Assembly (NCBI RefSeq): GCF_964204645.1
Contig: NC_134035.1
Span: 7,254,501 to 7,318,500 of the forward strand
Origin: Tubulanus polymorphus
Lineage: Eukaryota > Nemertea > Palaeonemertea > Tubulaniformes > Tubulanidae
Direction of reading: 5' to 3'
DNA length: 64,000 bases
Of this stretch, positions 1 through 11,576 are shown one piece after another (within the stretch, counting starts at the first letter, position 1; every line of letters starts with the position of its first letter). The notes under the pieces are model-generated. The model was not told where the DNA came from. It did no database searches and saw nothing but the letters and a program-made list of their open reading frames with translations. The position numbers and the translations under genes were made by a program.

Positions 1-39
1 AACATTCCAAGCTATTTTCAAGTGGGCATCGTGTCGTAG

Positions 40-298
40 AGAGAATCCCTCAATTATAACGAAAAAGTCCGAAAATGAAACTTCGAGATGGTAGTTTATT
101 TCAACGTTTCGACTATATCCTAATAGTCATCTTCAGGAATAAGATATAATATTATTCCTGATATTATTCCTATAATAATTATTCCTGAAGATGACTTTAA
201 GGATATATCTCGAAGTTTCATTTTCGGACTTTTTCGTTATAATTGTGGGATTCTCTCTACATCGCGTCAACACGGATATAGTGTTCTATCAATCGTGG
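40..298. repeat. Fold-back repeat, copy 1 (short form)
   Basis: Two arms face each other: the left arm reads TCCGAAAATGAAACTTCGAG near 70-90 and its reverse complement returns near 210-230, both next to a shared CTGAAGATGACT-type block. The outer right end (about 262-298) matches, in reverse, the outer left end of the longer copy at 40130-40741. This copy lacks the ~280-bp middle of the longer one. It lies in the intron upstream of the first visible phosphatase exon. The element class is not clear. Confidence 0.7.
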
Positions 299-347
299 GC
301 ATCGTGTCCCTGGATCCCTAGTTTAAAACAGCTTCATCGTTTTTCAG

Positions 348-1798
348 TGGAAAATCGACAGTGCTGCCTTAGGCTCGTGGCATATAGGCAGTCAGCCGGA
401 AAAACGAGGGTGCAAAAACATGGAGCAACACAAAATGCCGATGAATCACATGTGTCGCCAGGTTCGTTGTTAAACATTTTACTTTCATTTACTAGTATCA
501 TGAATTCCATTCATCTAATCCTATCTATTAGTTTTGTAAGTTTGTTCTACATGTATTAGTTTTGTACATTTGTTTTATCCTCACTCAGGTACGTATCACC
601 GTTGTGAGACAACACATCCACGGTGGACGAATAAATAGCGTTATTCAATCATGGAAAATGAATGAGTCGAGGATACAATACAATATTTGACATGTTTAAG
701 AATTCGAACGAGTCTCACTTTTCCCATTTACCTCTGAAAATGATATTTTTGTTATATTTTCCTTGTTGAATATAGGTTCACAAGGATGACTTCAAAAATT
801 TCAAATATATCTTCGGTTTCGACAATGAAAACATAAGGTACAATTTAATGTGTTTATCAAATAATTCGTTATTGTTCGTTATTGTTCACGAATCGGGCCA
901 CGTCTGATTACGTGGATTACGCGTGTTTGCCGAAACTGCAGATGTAGATTTTTGAAAAAAAGCTGTTTAAGTGGATCTGAATTAGATATCTTAACAACGA
1001 TTCGTTAAAACTTTTAAGTAAACAACTCCGACTGTTCCGTGTTTTTCGATCATATCCACTGATATATTAATAATTCATTCATCTATTATATATACAGTAA
1101 GTAAATCTCGATTTCAGCGAATTAAAGCGAATGAGACCGGCTAATAGTGAGAGTATAGTGAAGTTGTTAGGAGACTACGACCCCGAAGGAATCAAAATCA
1201 TCAGAGACCCTTACTATGTAAGTTTCGATACTAAGCGTTTGTATTTGGGGCTGTCCGTAAAATACATCCACACAAAATTGCTAAATTTTGACCCCTTCCC
1301 CATTACCCAGTCCTGGAGAGGTTGTTTCCTCAGGTGATATCCGTCGATTTACGATCCTAGTGCGTGGTTCATCATACACTAAGGTTCTTGCTGAACCTCC
1401 CCCATGTCCACAGAATGTCCATATTGGACTAACTGCCCCCCTGTCCTTTGCATAAAAAATAAAATTTAAGACATCGGATATCCAGTCAGGCAAAACTTAC
1501 ACTAAATGTTCTTATTCCATGCGTTATGCTGAAAACATTTATGTATGTAAACTATTTCTCCTCTTATTATTCAAAGTTGAAGTAATTATCCATGTAATGC
1601 ACTAAATCATTTGTTCTGGCTTACAAGAATTAAGCAGGATGAAGAAGGATATCTTCATCCAAACAACCCTTTCCCCTATTCACGATTGTCAGTATATTGT
1701 TCTACGTGTTTCAGGATAGTGGTGACAAAGGTTTTGAAGACTGTTATCAGCAGAGTAGCCGTTGCTGTAAAGCATTTTTGGACGAGTTCAAAGTTTAA
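348..1798 (+). CDS. ACP1: Low-molecular-weight protein tyrosine phosphatase, 3' part (four exons)
   Basis: Cytosolic LMW-PTP, which removes phosphate from phosphotyrosine. Coding exons: 348-461, 776-837, 1118-1217 and 1715-1798, all with AG/GT borders and a continuous frame ending in TAA. Exon 1 here carries the DSAA..GSWHIG segment and the H..PMNH.CRQ segment; exon 2 the DDFKNFKYIFGFDNENI helix; exon 3 the LLGDYDPEG segment and the DPYY motif, whose Asp is the general acid of the family; exon 4 the CYQQSSRCCKAFLDEF tail. About 119 residues of the ~157 usual in the family are present. The exon with the N-terminal catalytic P-loop (C-x5-R-S/T) must lie upstream of the window, so whether the active-site Cys is intact cannot be seen. 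Family assignment is firm; joins are inferred. Confidence 0.93.
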
Positions 1799-1820
1799 TC
1801 AGAAGAATGTACGTATGTTT

Positions 1821-1965
1821 GTACATACATACATACATACATACATACATACATACATACATACATACATACATACATACATACATACATACATACATAC
1901 ATACATACATACATACATACATACATACATAAATACATACATAAATACATACAGGTACATACATA
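1821..1965. repeat. (TACA)n microsatellite in the phosphatase 3' UTR
   Basis: A nearly pure TACA tetranucleotide run of about 140 bp, with a few TAAA variants at the distal end. It begins only ~22 bp after the phosphatase stop codon and before the first AATAAA, so it should be transcribed in the 3' UTR. Confidence 0.95.
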
Positions 1966-2162
1966 GACCCGCAATCACATGGACCTTTTCAGCGAAAATA
2001 TTGTGGCAATTCTTAGTTTGAGCTTTAAACACTTCCCTCGCTTTTATATATTCTTGTCCTGATGTGGGTTGTATTTCTGTACTTTGGTTTCAAAGAAATG
2101 TCATATCGCAAGGTATTCCATGTCTTAAGATAACGTTTGAAATAGGAACCATTAAACAATCG

Positions 2163-2168
2163 AATAAA
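2163..2168 (+). terminator. Candidate poly(A) signal of the phosphatase gene
   Basis: AATAAA lies 365 bp after the phosphatase stop codon and is the first clear signal beyond the microsatellite. A second one lies near 2464. Confidence 0.45.
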
Positions 2169-3834
2169 CATGAGTTTTCGCGGAGGGTTAACGCTTCAAG
2201 GTTTTCCTGTTATCTTGATCATGGAATTAGATAATTGAAAGTGGGGAAATCGGTTAGAAATTGTTCTCATTTTGTTAACAAAGAGAAGTCTAAGTCCTCG
2301 CCAGATTTTATACGGATCAAGATAGCGATAAGTGATGGTCGAATCGTCACATGTGTTCATAAGATTGTTATGCGGCCCGAAGAAGGAACCGAAATATCGT
2401 GGGAGAGCGTATCCTTCCTCAGCTCCGCACAACGACACAAATTGAATTTGACCCGAGACCAAAAATAAATAAACGACTAAGATGTATATACTTCGAATTC
2501 TAAATACTCACAACTATTTATTATATCACTTTCGTCTTTCCTATGTATCGACACCTTTTACAATTTCTGTTTCTAGTTTCTTACGGTGGTCCTTCCCCTC
2601 TTGGTTTCCCAGGTGCTCTCCGACTAGTTCAGCTATGTCTCTTATTTTTATACTATCCAAAATTTGGTTTCCAAGGAACTTTTCTCGTGACCAACGCCAC
2701 CGCATTTGGGGAGGGCCGACGACTAACCTCGGGACCTGATTCGCCCACCAGGCCCCCAAGAATTAATGTTCTTAGCAACCTGGTTAAGAAACAAGCCCGG
2801 AGTTGTCTCGGTTTCCAAACACGTAGACGTTGACACTTGACTAATCCCTTAGGATTTTTCTATTGTCTTGAAAACTAACTCCAAAATATTTCTTATTAAT
2901 CCGAGACATAAACTGAACTAGTAACAAAGGCAAACAACAGTAAATGACCGCAAAGCCAAAACTTGCCCGTTTATGAATTCCTAGTAAACAATAACAAATA
3001 TACATTGAAAAACCCATTAGTAAAACATGCCCGTTCTGTATTTCCTAGTGAATAGAGTTGTATGCATTATGAACATACAACTGCTATTGAACTATGCATG
3101 TTTTATAAATATAAAAGTTGGCTATCATAACAAGATCATGAAGCGATTAAAGTGAGATATTGTATTGTAGAATTAAATTCGAATAAAACGTCATTAGCTG
3201 AATAAATATATTGTTTTATTGTTAATACATTGAAATATTGTTTGGAGTTCTTCAATTTTTGTCAAGATCAAAACTGTTCATAAAGCTGATATGTATACCG
3301 CGTCATATTGTGTAACGATCAACAACTCGTGTTAACCGGTTGAATTTTGTTCCCAGCAAACCAAATCATAATTAAGCTTTTTTCCGTCCTAGCAAAAACT
3401 AATGAGGCGGGTATAACTTTTAATTGCCAGTTTCGATAAATCCATATTGCTATTCACCGAGTTTCCCGAGAAATTGAGTCGCAGCAGTAATATCAATAAT
3501 TGACCGCTTCATTAAAAACTCCGGGTCGTTTACACGACCACTGTCGCGGTGCACCACGCAACACGAGCTTCGTGCGTTCGATTATAGACTCAAACGCGAG
3601 ATCACGGTTCGATAAAACACACGAGTTCGCAGGATAATTATCGCTTCAAGCCGATGATGTTTCACCGGTGGCGAAGTAACTTAACTTTCATCTCAATTAT
3701 TATGGAATCCGCCGATATACGTAAGATGCGTATCTGTTCGAAGTGTTTCTCCCCGTACGTTGCTAAAGAAAAATCCATATGCAAATTAAGAAAGTGCTTG
3801 CTAGGTTTTACAAACGTTAGAATACTAAATCGCT
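2169..3834. other. Intergenic stretch, no supported gene
   Basis: Both strands have only short reading frames. A minus-strand frame at 2541-2759 looks somewhat protein-like but has no recognised motif or splice context. The last 300 bp are richer in CpG and lead into the GPCR promoter. Confidence 0.5.
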
Positions 3835-3858
3835 ATTGGTCGAATCGTCCTATATAAA
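3835..3858 (+). promoter_or_regulatory. Candidate GPCR core promoter (inverted CCAAT box plus TATA box)
   Basis: ATTGG at 3835-3839 is followed by TATATAAA at 3851-3858, 77 bp before the GPCR start codon. With a usual ~30-bp TATA-to-start distance, transcription would begin near 3885 and give a short 5' UTR. Confidence 0.5.
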
Positions 3859-3934
3859 TTAGAACCATGAAACTATTTACGTTAATTGTCGAAAGGTTTT
3901 AAGATAATTTGTCTAGTAAAGCTACTTGATTGAA

Positions 3935-4987
3935 ATGTCTTTTCTCGGCAATGCATCCGATGAATTGGCCACAGAACCTTCCATCACCAAGATGTCGTAT
4001 AAGCTGTGGCTGTGTGGTTCTGTTTGGAAGTATGATGTAGCTTTCAAGCTTTACAGGTCTTCATTGTACGTCGACAAACACGGAATATACGTGCCGTCTG
4101 CGATGGGCATGTTGGGAGTGATCATCGTTTTGAAAGTCATGATGCCTCAGATTCACAAGTCGTCGACGAATATTTATATGACCGTTCTAGCTTTGGTCGA
4201 CGCTTTGTATTTTTTGGTATACATCATCTACCAGAAGAACAAGGCGGTACGAACACTTGCAAACACTGAAACGATGTACTGCCATATGTTCGGTGTTTTG
4301 CAGCTCGGAACGGAATGTGTTAGTAACTGGCTAATCGTCGTGATTACCGCCGAACGATTGTACGTCGTCGCATATCCGCTCAAAGTCAAACGGGTCATCA
4401 CGACGAAGAAGGCGATTGTGGCTGTAACGGCCATATTTAGCTATCAAATCGTGCACCTTTTGCCGTTGTTTTTCGTGAAGTTTGTCAAATACGACAAAAC
4501 ATTTGCCGGCCAATACAATCATCACATGTGCGTTTACTACAGAGACATCTATGCAAATCTGTATGTCTACTATCAGTATGCGGTAAGCAGGCTGCTGCCG
4601 CTCTTCACCGTTTTCGTCTTAAACATCGGAATATTCAACAAGTTAAAATCATCCGACAAAGCCAAGGCTTCGATGACCGCAGCGGGAAAATCAGCGACGG
4701 AGGTATCCGAAGGCCAGGCGTCGTCAACGAGTCGTCAAGTTACTAGAATGTTGATCGCCGTTTCGGTTTGCTTTTTCATATTCAACGCGCCTAAAGCGCT
4801 CCAGTATATCATTAGTGAATCGACGCGTTTTAGCTCCAGCCAATGTATTCTTAGGAATAGCTCTATTTTTGCTTTTAGATTTAGTCAGTTACTCGCGTTC
4901 ATCGGGCGTGGTATCAATGCCTATATTTATTGCTTAATGAGTAGGGAATTTCGACGGCAGTTGTTTGAATGTAGCTGTAAGAGATAA
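3935..4987 (+). CDS. Orphan class A (rhodopsin-like) G-protein-coupled receptor, single exon
   Basis: A 350-residue seven-helix receptor in one exon; the frame stays open nine bases further up, but 3935 is the first ATG. Seen: a glycosylation sequon NAS at 6-8; TM1 about 52-70; TM2 about 80-99 with D89; the TM3 cysteine C116; ERLYVVAYPL at 140-149 in place of the classic DRY; a loop-2 cysteine C199; a Ser/Thr/Ala-rich third loop about 236-270; TM6 with FNAPKAL near 283-289; TM7 ending in NAYIYC; and the SREFRRQLF helix 8. Two hallmarks are altered: TM1 has V where the near-universal Asn sits, and TM7 reads NAxxY rather than NPxxY. The pattern fits invertebrate peptide-receptor-like (FMRFamide/myomodulin style) or lineage-expanded chemosensory receptors. 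The ligand cannot be told. A TATA box lies 77 bp upstream. Confidence 0.9.
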   Translation: MSFLGNASDELATEPSITKMSYKLWLCGSVWKYDVAFKLYRSSLYVDKHGIYVPSAMGMLGVIIVLKVMMPQIHKSSTNIYMTVLALVDALYFLVYIIYQKNKAVRTLANTETMYCHMFGVLQLGTECVSNWLIVVITAERLYVVAYPLKVKRVITTKKAIVAVTAIFSYQIVHLLPLFFVKFVKYDKTFAGQYNHHMCVYYRDIYANLYVYYQYAVSRLLPLFTVFVLNIGIFNKLKSSDKAKASMTAAGKSATEVSEGQASSTSRQVTRMLIAVSVCFFIFNAPKALQYIISESTRFSSSQCILRNSSIFAFRFSQLLAFIGRGINAYIYCLMSREFRRQLFECSCKR

Positions 4988-6155
4988 GGATTTCAATTCT
5001 AAGTAGCTACCGTTTATAATTTCATTGGTGTGAGAACTTCATTATTGCAGCCGCTTCTTGCACCACATGCTATCGTTATATATATCGCAGAAATGAGTCG
5101 AGAAGAAAACACAATATCCATGTTGATGAATAAACGCGAGAAATCCCACAATAAATACAGCCAAAACGACAAACTTAAATAGAAGAGTAATAATTTGCGC
5201 AACGTTTCGGGTAAAGACTACTTAAAAATTCATGATGGCTAATAGTCTTATTTTCAATATCTATATTGCGGCACGGGATGTTCATAAGTTTTTGAAGGAG
5301 ATGTCGGACAGTTCTTGGACAGTTCTCATAGTATAAGTTTTTTGGTATAACACATGTTTATCTATGCACAATGGAAATCATTAAGAAAATTGAATCATCA
5401 AAATCAATCAAATTGGATATCATTTATGTAATTATCTAAATCATAGTTAAAACTGATCTGTGTGTCAGGTTTTTATATATATTTGTATAGACTACAAGTG
5501 GTTTTTAAGTACAAATTTTATCCATTTTATTGGTTCTTACGATCTTGGAGTAATCAACCGCATGGATATATTATGTCATTTTCTATAATATGCAATACCT
5601 TCTTTCTTATTTTTCCTATTCTAACTTCTTATTGTTAATCAATTCGTATATACGAACCTGTCTACTAGCTTCACGGATGTACTTGAACACGGAATTTTCT
5701 TTTTATAGTAATCATAAGTGCTGTTTAAAAAACCTTGTTAGTTTCAATCTGTAAGAATATAGCCTCCAGATAATACACGGTTGACGGTATGATCACATAA
5801 CCAGGGACGTATTTCCTTTCATTATACATGTATAGTTATTCATAAATGATAAGTATCAAAATGATAAGCACGTTGTCCCATCATGTCAAATCGATCTAAT
5901 AAACCATATGACGTGAGAAATCAAAATTTCTCGCTGGCGTTTCGAAGCCCTACTGATTGAGGATGTGAATAGATTAATTTGGGTAAGATCGTGATTACTA
6001 AAAATTACGCATCGTCATTATTGATTCATATCCGATTTAGTTGACCGACGTTTTTGGTCGTTGTAATGTCAGTTAGTGAGACTTTTCCTGTAGAAAACAT
6101 GTCGAAGTTTATTGTGGGTGATAGTTGATAACCACACCTCTAACCTGGAGGACGG
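4988..6155. other. GPCR 3' flank and intergenic stretch
   Basis: AATAAA-type signals lie near 5127 and 5149 and may end the GPCR transcript. The rest is AT-rich with no supported gene on either strand. Confidence 0.5.
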
Positions 6156-6303
6156 ATAATAAGATAAATACCCACTACGTACAAATTAAAAGAATTTTTA
6201 AAACGAGAATCTATTTATTCAAAAAGTCTTTTTTTGAATAAATAAATTCTCGATTTAAAATAAATCATTTTAATTTGTACATAGTGGGTTTTTATCTTAT
6301 TAT
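6156..6303. mobile_element. Small inverted-repeat element (MITE-like), ~148 bp
   Basis: The left end ATAATAAGATAAATACCCAC returns inverted at the right end with few mismatches, with ACAAATTAAAA inside each arm and a TTTATTCAAAAA-type inner stem. The whole element folds on itself. No protein is encoded. Confidence 0.7.
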
Positions 6304-6791
6304 TCTGGTTGCTGTTAGTTGCCTACTTTTGCGGTGTCCTCTTGAAGTGCTCGCAGGTCTGTTGAAGCCGGAGGGAGGTGCTAGGGGTGTTATAACCCCC
6401 ACAGTCCAGCCTGCTGAGGCTCTATGCCATCCGGTGCAGCACGACCGCGCCATATTCATCTACGCAGGCTAACTAGTTCGAGACGACTGTTTCGGTGAAT
6501 CTGATGTAAAAAAGCCAGGAATGGCGGTCATCGTGTACCGTTGGTAGAATTGAGCAAAAATTAATGTACTCCATTAAAATTCTTCGTCTAGAAAGTGCAA
6601 CTTTGTTTGTAACACTTCGGTGCTTATGATTGACTATTTTTTGGCATCTCACAGTGTAGATATAAATGGCGTCCTCAAACAGTAAGGTGGTTCGTTCTCG
6701 GGCTTCTTTGTGCATAAATACCATCAGTAATACATTATACTCCCCATAATAGCAGTAAATCTAGAAATTAATTTCTTTGTCGAAAATACTA
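6304..6791. other. Intergenic, GC-richer patch at 6330-6475
   Basis: The patch has a minus-independent open frame that continues from the neighbouring repeat, but no start context, splice sites or known motif. No gene is called. Confidence 0.4.
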
Positions 6792-6797
6792 TATGCG

Positions 6798-7267
6798 TAT
6801 GGTGGCTGATTCGGGCCATACTAAAAAAATTTTCTGTACGGCTAGAGCAACGATAAAAAACATTTTCACAGTGGCCCTTTTTGGTTTTCTCGCGCGAGAA
6901 AACCAAAAGTTTTGAATTCTCGCGCAGGAAAACAAAAAAATGGGCCATTGTAAAAAAAATTTTATCCAGCTTCTAGTCAGTCAGAAAATGTTTTCAAACC
7001 AAAATGTTTAGTTTTCTCGCGCGAGAAAACCAAAAGTTTTGGAATCTCGCGCGAGAATACCAAAATGTTTTGAATTCTCGCGCGAGAAAACCAAACTTTT
7101 TGAATTCTCGCGCGAGAAAACCAAACTTTTTGAGTTCTCGCGCGAGAAAACCAAAAGTTTTGAATTCTCGCGCGAGAAAACCAAAATAGGGCCACTGTGA
7201 AAATATTTTTATCGTTGCTTTAGCCGTACAGAAAATTTTTTTAGTATGACCCGAATCAGCCACCATA
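6798..7267. mobile_element. MITE family A, copy A1: long terminal inverted repeats around palindrome repeats
   Basis: About 80-bp terminal inverted repeats starting TATGGTGGCTGATTCGGG and ending just before the inner TTTTCACAGTGGCCC, about 95% identical by eye. The flanks carry a direct repeat TATGCG (6792-6797 and 7269-7274). The core is a row of units built on the palindrome TTCTCGCGCGAGAA joined by CCAAAAGTTTTGAA-type spacers; seven to eight palindromes are recognisable, so each unit can form its own hairpin. Frames open on both strands here only because the unit length is near a multiple of three. Confidence 0.88.
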
Positions 7268-7275
7268 GTATGCGT

Positions 7276-10226
7276 CTATTTAGGCTCATCATACCGTTAT
7301 CGTGTTACCTTACTGAAATAAATGGTTACTGTAGGCCTAGTGTAAGTAGAAAAAAATATGTAGTTGTCTGGTTACTCTATATTCGAACGAGGTTTTTCAA
7401 ATGCCAAGAACCGCCCACGTATACTAAGATCTTTTCTAAAAGGCCGCTGATGTCAGCAATACAGTGATTAACATCACCTTCATTAAGATGTCACATTCCT
7501 TACCAATTAATGATTGAGGGGGCAAAGTATTGAAAGAATAGAATAGAACATGTTTTATTGCACGGCAAAAATACAATTGCTAAGAGCACAAAAACAAAAT
7601 CATAGTTTATAGAAATTACAATAATTAACGAGGTTCACGTATTAACAGATCATATTAACAAATAATTAACATACATAGACGCACATAAACACACACAAAT
7701 ACACACACAAATACAGAATACATTATACAACTTAGTATTTTGAAGCAGTTTTGATATATTGGTTAGGTTGTTTAAGTTGTTTCCCTTTAGTTTTCCTTAG
7801 TTGGGTAAATTCGTGTGTTACGCAAATAGGACAAGCTGTATAACCACGGGCCAAGAGGACTCGTTCTGTGGTCTACTGGTTAGCATCTACTGGTCGATCC
7901 CCGATGAGTGCTCGGGATTTCACACTCCCTTCTCCTAATCGTTCTATGTGCACACTTGGCCTGGTTCAGAACACAGAGACCGTATTCTGGACACGGTGGC
8001 AGTACGCCTAACTTTTGGGCCGACCTTAACTTAACAATTTGGTTACGTGTAGAGAGAAGTTCCCTAGTGGCAGAACATTTCTTGACATTAAAGTGGCTTG
8101 GGATACAGTCTTCTGATTCATCATCACATACACAGGGTCCTTCATAAAGCACGAAACGAAATGACGAAGTGGTCATATTTCAAACACGATCATACCACAG
8201 TGAAAGCTCGCCACGGGACTGTCAAAGCTTTGGCGACGTACAGCAATGTGGTGGTCTCAAGGAGCGGTCTAAAGCATCTGGCATGGGTTTTAAGGTAGAA
8301 GTCATCACCTCAAGAGAGGACGGAATGTGGGAATTTGGGATGACGATTTTTCAAGGTCCTTTTTGGCTCGCCAAATGACCTTTATTTTAACAGCGGTCTA
8401 TCTAGACTAGACCTAGCTAGTCAGGAAATAGCGGTAACGCGCGCGCACGTACCGTCGATCTTCTGCGTGTGTGCGAGTATAAGTATTTCCATGGCTTTTT
8501 CAAATTTTGCGATTTAAGTCGTCGTTTAATTGTTTTCATTTTGAATTGAGTGTACTTGAAGTGTTCGATTATCGCGTTTCTTCTAAATCGGAGCTGCCTT
8601 GGTGTATATACGCGAAGTATCATGTGAGTTTCGTGCGATCACGTTTCATTTCAACCACAGCAGACGAATATTGTGTGTGGCATCAAAAAGGATGGGGAGG
8701 TAAATGTCACGGGTACGACCTAAAAAACAATTTCTAATGATACGTCTGTTTCACACATTCACACTTAACACACGTTTTTGACCCACGCATTTATCTATCT
8801 ACGACATTTGACCTTACCATAACATTTACGAACCAAAATCGAAAAAGGTTTTCGGTAAATTAACCGACGATCACTGTGTACAATAATGCCATTTCCAAGA
8901 AGGTATTCAATTTAGTACGAAAAGAAAATCATAACTAAATGCAATGAAACATCGCGCAGCAGTTATATTGCTACCATTGTGGAAGATGTCTCTTGGGGAA
9001 AATAGTGAACTATACAATTGGCAGTTGGGAGATTGTCCCTTTATTAAAGAACATGAAATATCATTAATATTATGTACATGTGACGCTCATGTGTCTTCAC
9101 ATCAACCAACTTGTCTCGAAGATGAGTTTTCTGCTAGCATTTGATAATATAATATAATATTGATTGATTTGGTAAAAGATGTCATCGAAAAAAAAGAAAA
9201 AGGTGATTCCGTGAGTCACAATATCGAGTGGCTTATTAATATCTAATCAGTCACAGTATGTTAGATTCTTTAGAACGGTAATGAACCCCTTGATCTAGTC
9301 CTAATTCTCAGACTGTTGTATCGAACTATTGACAACTATAGGCTCTAGACGTGGGATGTCATTATATAAAATTCCACAAGATAACCTGACAATAAATGTA
9401 TTTCTAATAACCTTACCTTCGAAGCGATCACACTATAATGCACTGTTTCAACATGACTACGTACTCCCGCTTTTAAACATTTAAAATCAAACTGCGGTGG
9501 AAATAATTGTGAATATGCGATTTATATATATCCCAAAAATGATTGTTTGGGCTTAGTCTCGAGCGCAGAGGTTAAACTATTCGGAAATGAGCGAACCAAA
9601 CGATTTGCGTTAATACAAATCCTACAATCTGTTGATTCCATTTGTCCTTTTTCCAAAATGCAGCCAATAACACGAAGATACCAAGACCATGAACGAGCAA
9701 ATAACTTAATTGTTCGTTCACCTTTCGTATAGCATAGTACAGCGGGTCACCTTACCGCTATTCCAATCAACCCTCGCGGCATTTATTGAGTGGATTCATC
9801 TTGAATCACGAATCACCACTACATTACTTTTACAAATGCGTTAAGGTCATTCCACATTAACAAAAATTGCCCTTATTGAATGGATTGTAGTCAACTTTTT
9901 TGATTCTGCTAAAAAAGAATAATACTGAACGTACGTAAAGCGGGATCATGTTAACATTTCTCTTAATTTTCCTGAACCATTTTGCTACAAACGCACTTTT
10001 ATTTCAATAGGACTCATGTAAATACAGCACTATGTAACAATATGTAACAATGCCATTTTTAGAAATGCCCATTATTGAATCTTATTACGTATGTAATTTG
10101 GTAAACAGTTTGTTGAAAATTGATGGAGTGGCCACGAAATTCAATTAGTCTGTTCAAGTCGAGAAGATACAGAATTGAACTTATCGTACTCTGTACACCT
10201 GATTCTTTAGCTGGAAGGTGGCGCCA
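7276..10226. other. Intergenic stretch with repeat fragments
   Basis: 7530-7740 looks like the tail of a retroelement in minus orientation, with a TTTATTGCACGG-type end and an ACACA-rich run. 7866-7905 has a tRNA-like A-box (TGGTTAGCATC) followed too closely by a B-box-like GGTCGATCCC, possibly a decayed SINE. Several 60-80 codon frames (for example 8944-9144 plus, 7880-8176 minus) have no motif or splice support. Confidence 0.4.
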
Positions 10227-10433
10227 ATAACTATGATAATAATTAATAATAATATCAATAATCAATAATAATAATGATGATAATAATAATGATAATAATA
10301 ATGATAATGATAATGGTGATGGTGATGGTGATGGTGATGGTGATGGTGATGGTGATGGTGATGGTGATGGTGATGGTGATGGTAATGGTAATGGTAATGG
10401 TAATAATGATAATAATAATAATAGTAATAATAG

Positions 10434-10474
<41 letters not shown>

Positions 10475-10482
10475 GTAGTAAT
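10227..10482. repeat. Compound microsatellite (TAA)n / (GGTGAT)n / (TAA)n
   Basis: A pure GGTGAT hexamer run of about 70 bp (10314-10383) is flanked on both sides by TAA/GATAAT-type trinucleotide repeats. The reading frames that cross it are repeat artefacts. Confidence 0.95.
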
Positions 10483-11122
10483 TCATTCAGCCTAAAATCC
10501 ACATAGAATATGCTCATTGGCTTTACATCATATATAAATAGCGAACATAAAACAGAGAAAACTAAAACTGGTTTGATAAAAAGGTTTGATGAAGAAATTG
10601 GTTTTGAGCTTAGATTTAAAAACATCGATCGAAGGACTAGATTCAATTGGACTAGGTTAATTATTCCGGAGTACTGGGGCAGAGTACGCAAAGGCTCTCA
10701 TGTCCGGCTGAGACAAGATTAATACGGGGAATGACTAGCAGGATTGATTGTTAGATCTTAAAAATCTAGCGGATGATTTATATTGTACAAGTGACTGTAG
10801 ATATTGTGGTGCAAAACCGTTTAAGGATTTGAATGTAAGACGAGGATTTTAAACTGGATACGGGATTTGATTGGGAGCCAGTGAAGGTCATGAAGAATTG
10901 GTGATATATGACAGAATTTTTAGTTTCGAGTAACAACACGAGCTGCGGAATTTGGGACGCGCTGTTGTTATGATATAGTCTGGGAAACTATACACTAAAT
11001 ATTCAAAAATTGCGGGATGTTTTCCGTGATAAACAATAATATAATTCAATTAAATTCAAAAGAGCTTTACTGCTCCGTACAGAATGAAAACATGAAAAAA
11101 TTTTAACAGTTTTTACGTAGCT

Positions 11123-11576
11123 GGGGCTGGTTGTATGGTGGCTGATTCGGGCTATGTAAATTTTTTTTTTCGTCCTCCACGAAAACGCGTAAAATAGATA
11201 TTACCGCGCAAAAACAAATATTCGTTTTTGCGCCCGCGCAAAAACAAACTTTTAGCGCGCAAAAACGGATTATTTCGTTTTTACGCGTTAAAAGTTTGTT
11301 TTTGCGCGGTAATATTTGTTTTTGCGCCCGCGCAAAAACGGATTATTTCATTTTTTTGCGCGTTAAAAGTTAGTTTTTGTGCAGTAATATTTGTTTTTGC
11401 GCGTTTTCGTGGAGGACGAAAAAAAAATTTTACATGGCCCGAATCAGCCACCATACGGTTGCATAGTCGTGGCTTAGACAGACCAACTAAGTTCTATAGC
11501 CAAAGTAACAACTTAAGACCAGTCTTAAGATTTAGAACCACATTTGGACTTAAGTCACGACTGTGCAACTGGCCCC
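11123..11576. mobile_element. MITE family B, copy B1, split by a nested family A element
   Basis: The ends are GGGGCTGGTTG and its inverted partner CAACTGGCCCC. The inner part matches copy B2 (12163-12302): a GCATAGTC..GGCTTAGAC segment near the left end, TTCTATAGCCAA, and GGACTTAAGTCACGACTGTG near the right end. The left arm is broken after GGTTG by element A2, which is followed by a second GGTTG. This fixes the order of events: B1 inserted first, A2 later. Confidence 0.85.
11134..11456. mobile_element. MITE family A, copy A2, with a different palindromic core
   Basis: The terminal repeat TATGGTGGCTGATTCGGG is shared with A1, but the inner TIR and core differ. Inside are an inverted CGTCCTCCACGAAAACGCG arm and several alternating CGCGCAAAAACAAA / CGCGTTAAAAGTTTG blocks. 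A GGTTG direct repeat (11129-11133 and 11457-11461) flanks it as a target-site duplication inside B1. Confidence 0.85.

Noticed and set aside
120-230. Hammerhead-ribozyme-like CTGAAGA...GAAA motif in the fold-back repeats (also near 40640-40670)
   Set aside because: A CTGAAGA core, a GACTAT stem and GAAA are present, but an extra base sits between the core and the stem, and neither stem I nor stem III with a cleavage site can be formed.
1611-2032. Tyr/His/Ile- and Cys/Met/Tyr-repeat frames on both strands
   Set aside because: They come from the TACA microsatellite; only 1715-1798 in another frame is a real exon.
10059-10691. A 210-codon Leu/Ser/Pro-rich minus-strand frame
   Set aside because: It is the translation of the TAA/GGTGAT microsatellite with chance flanks.
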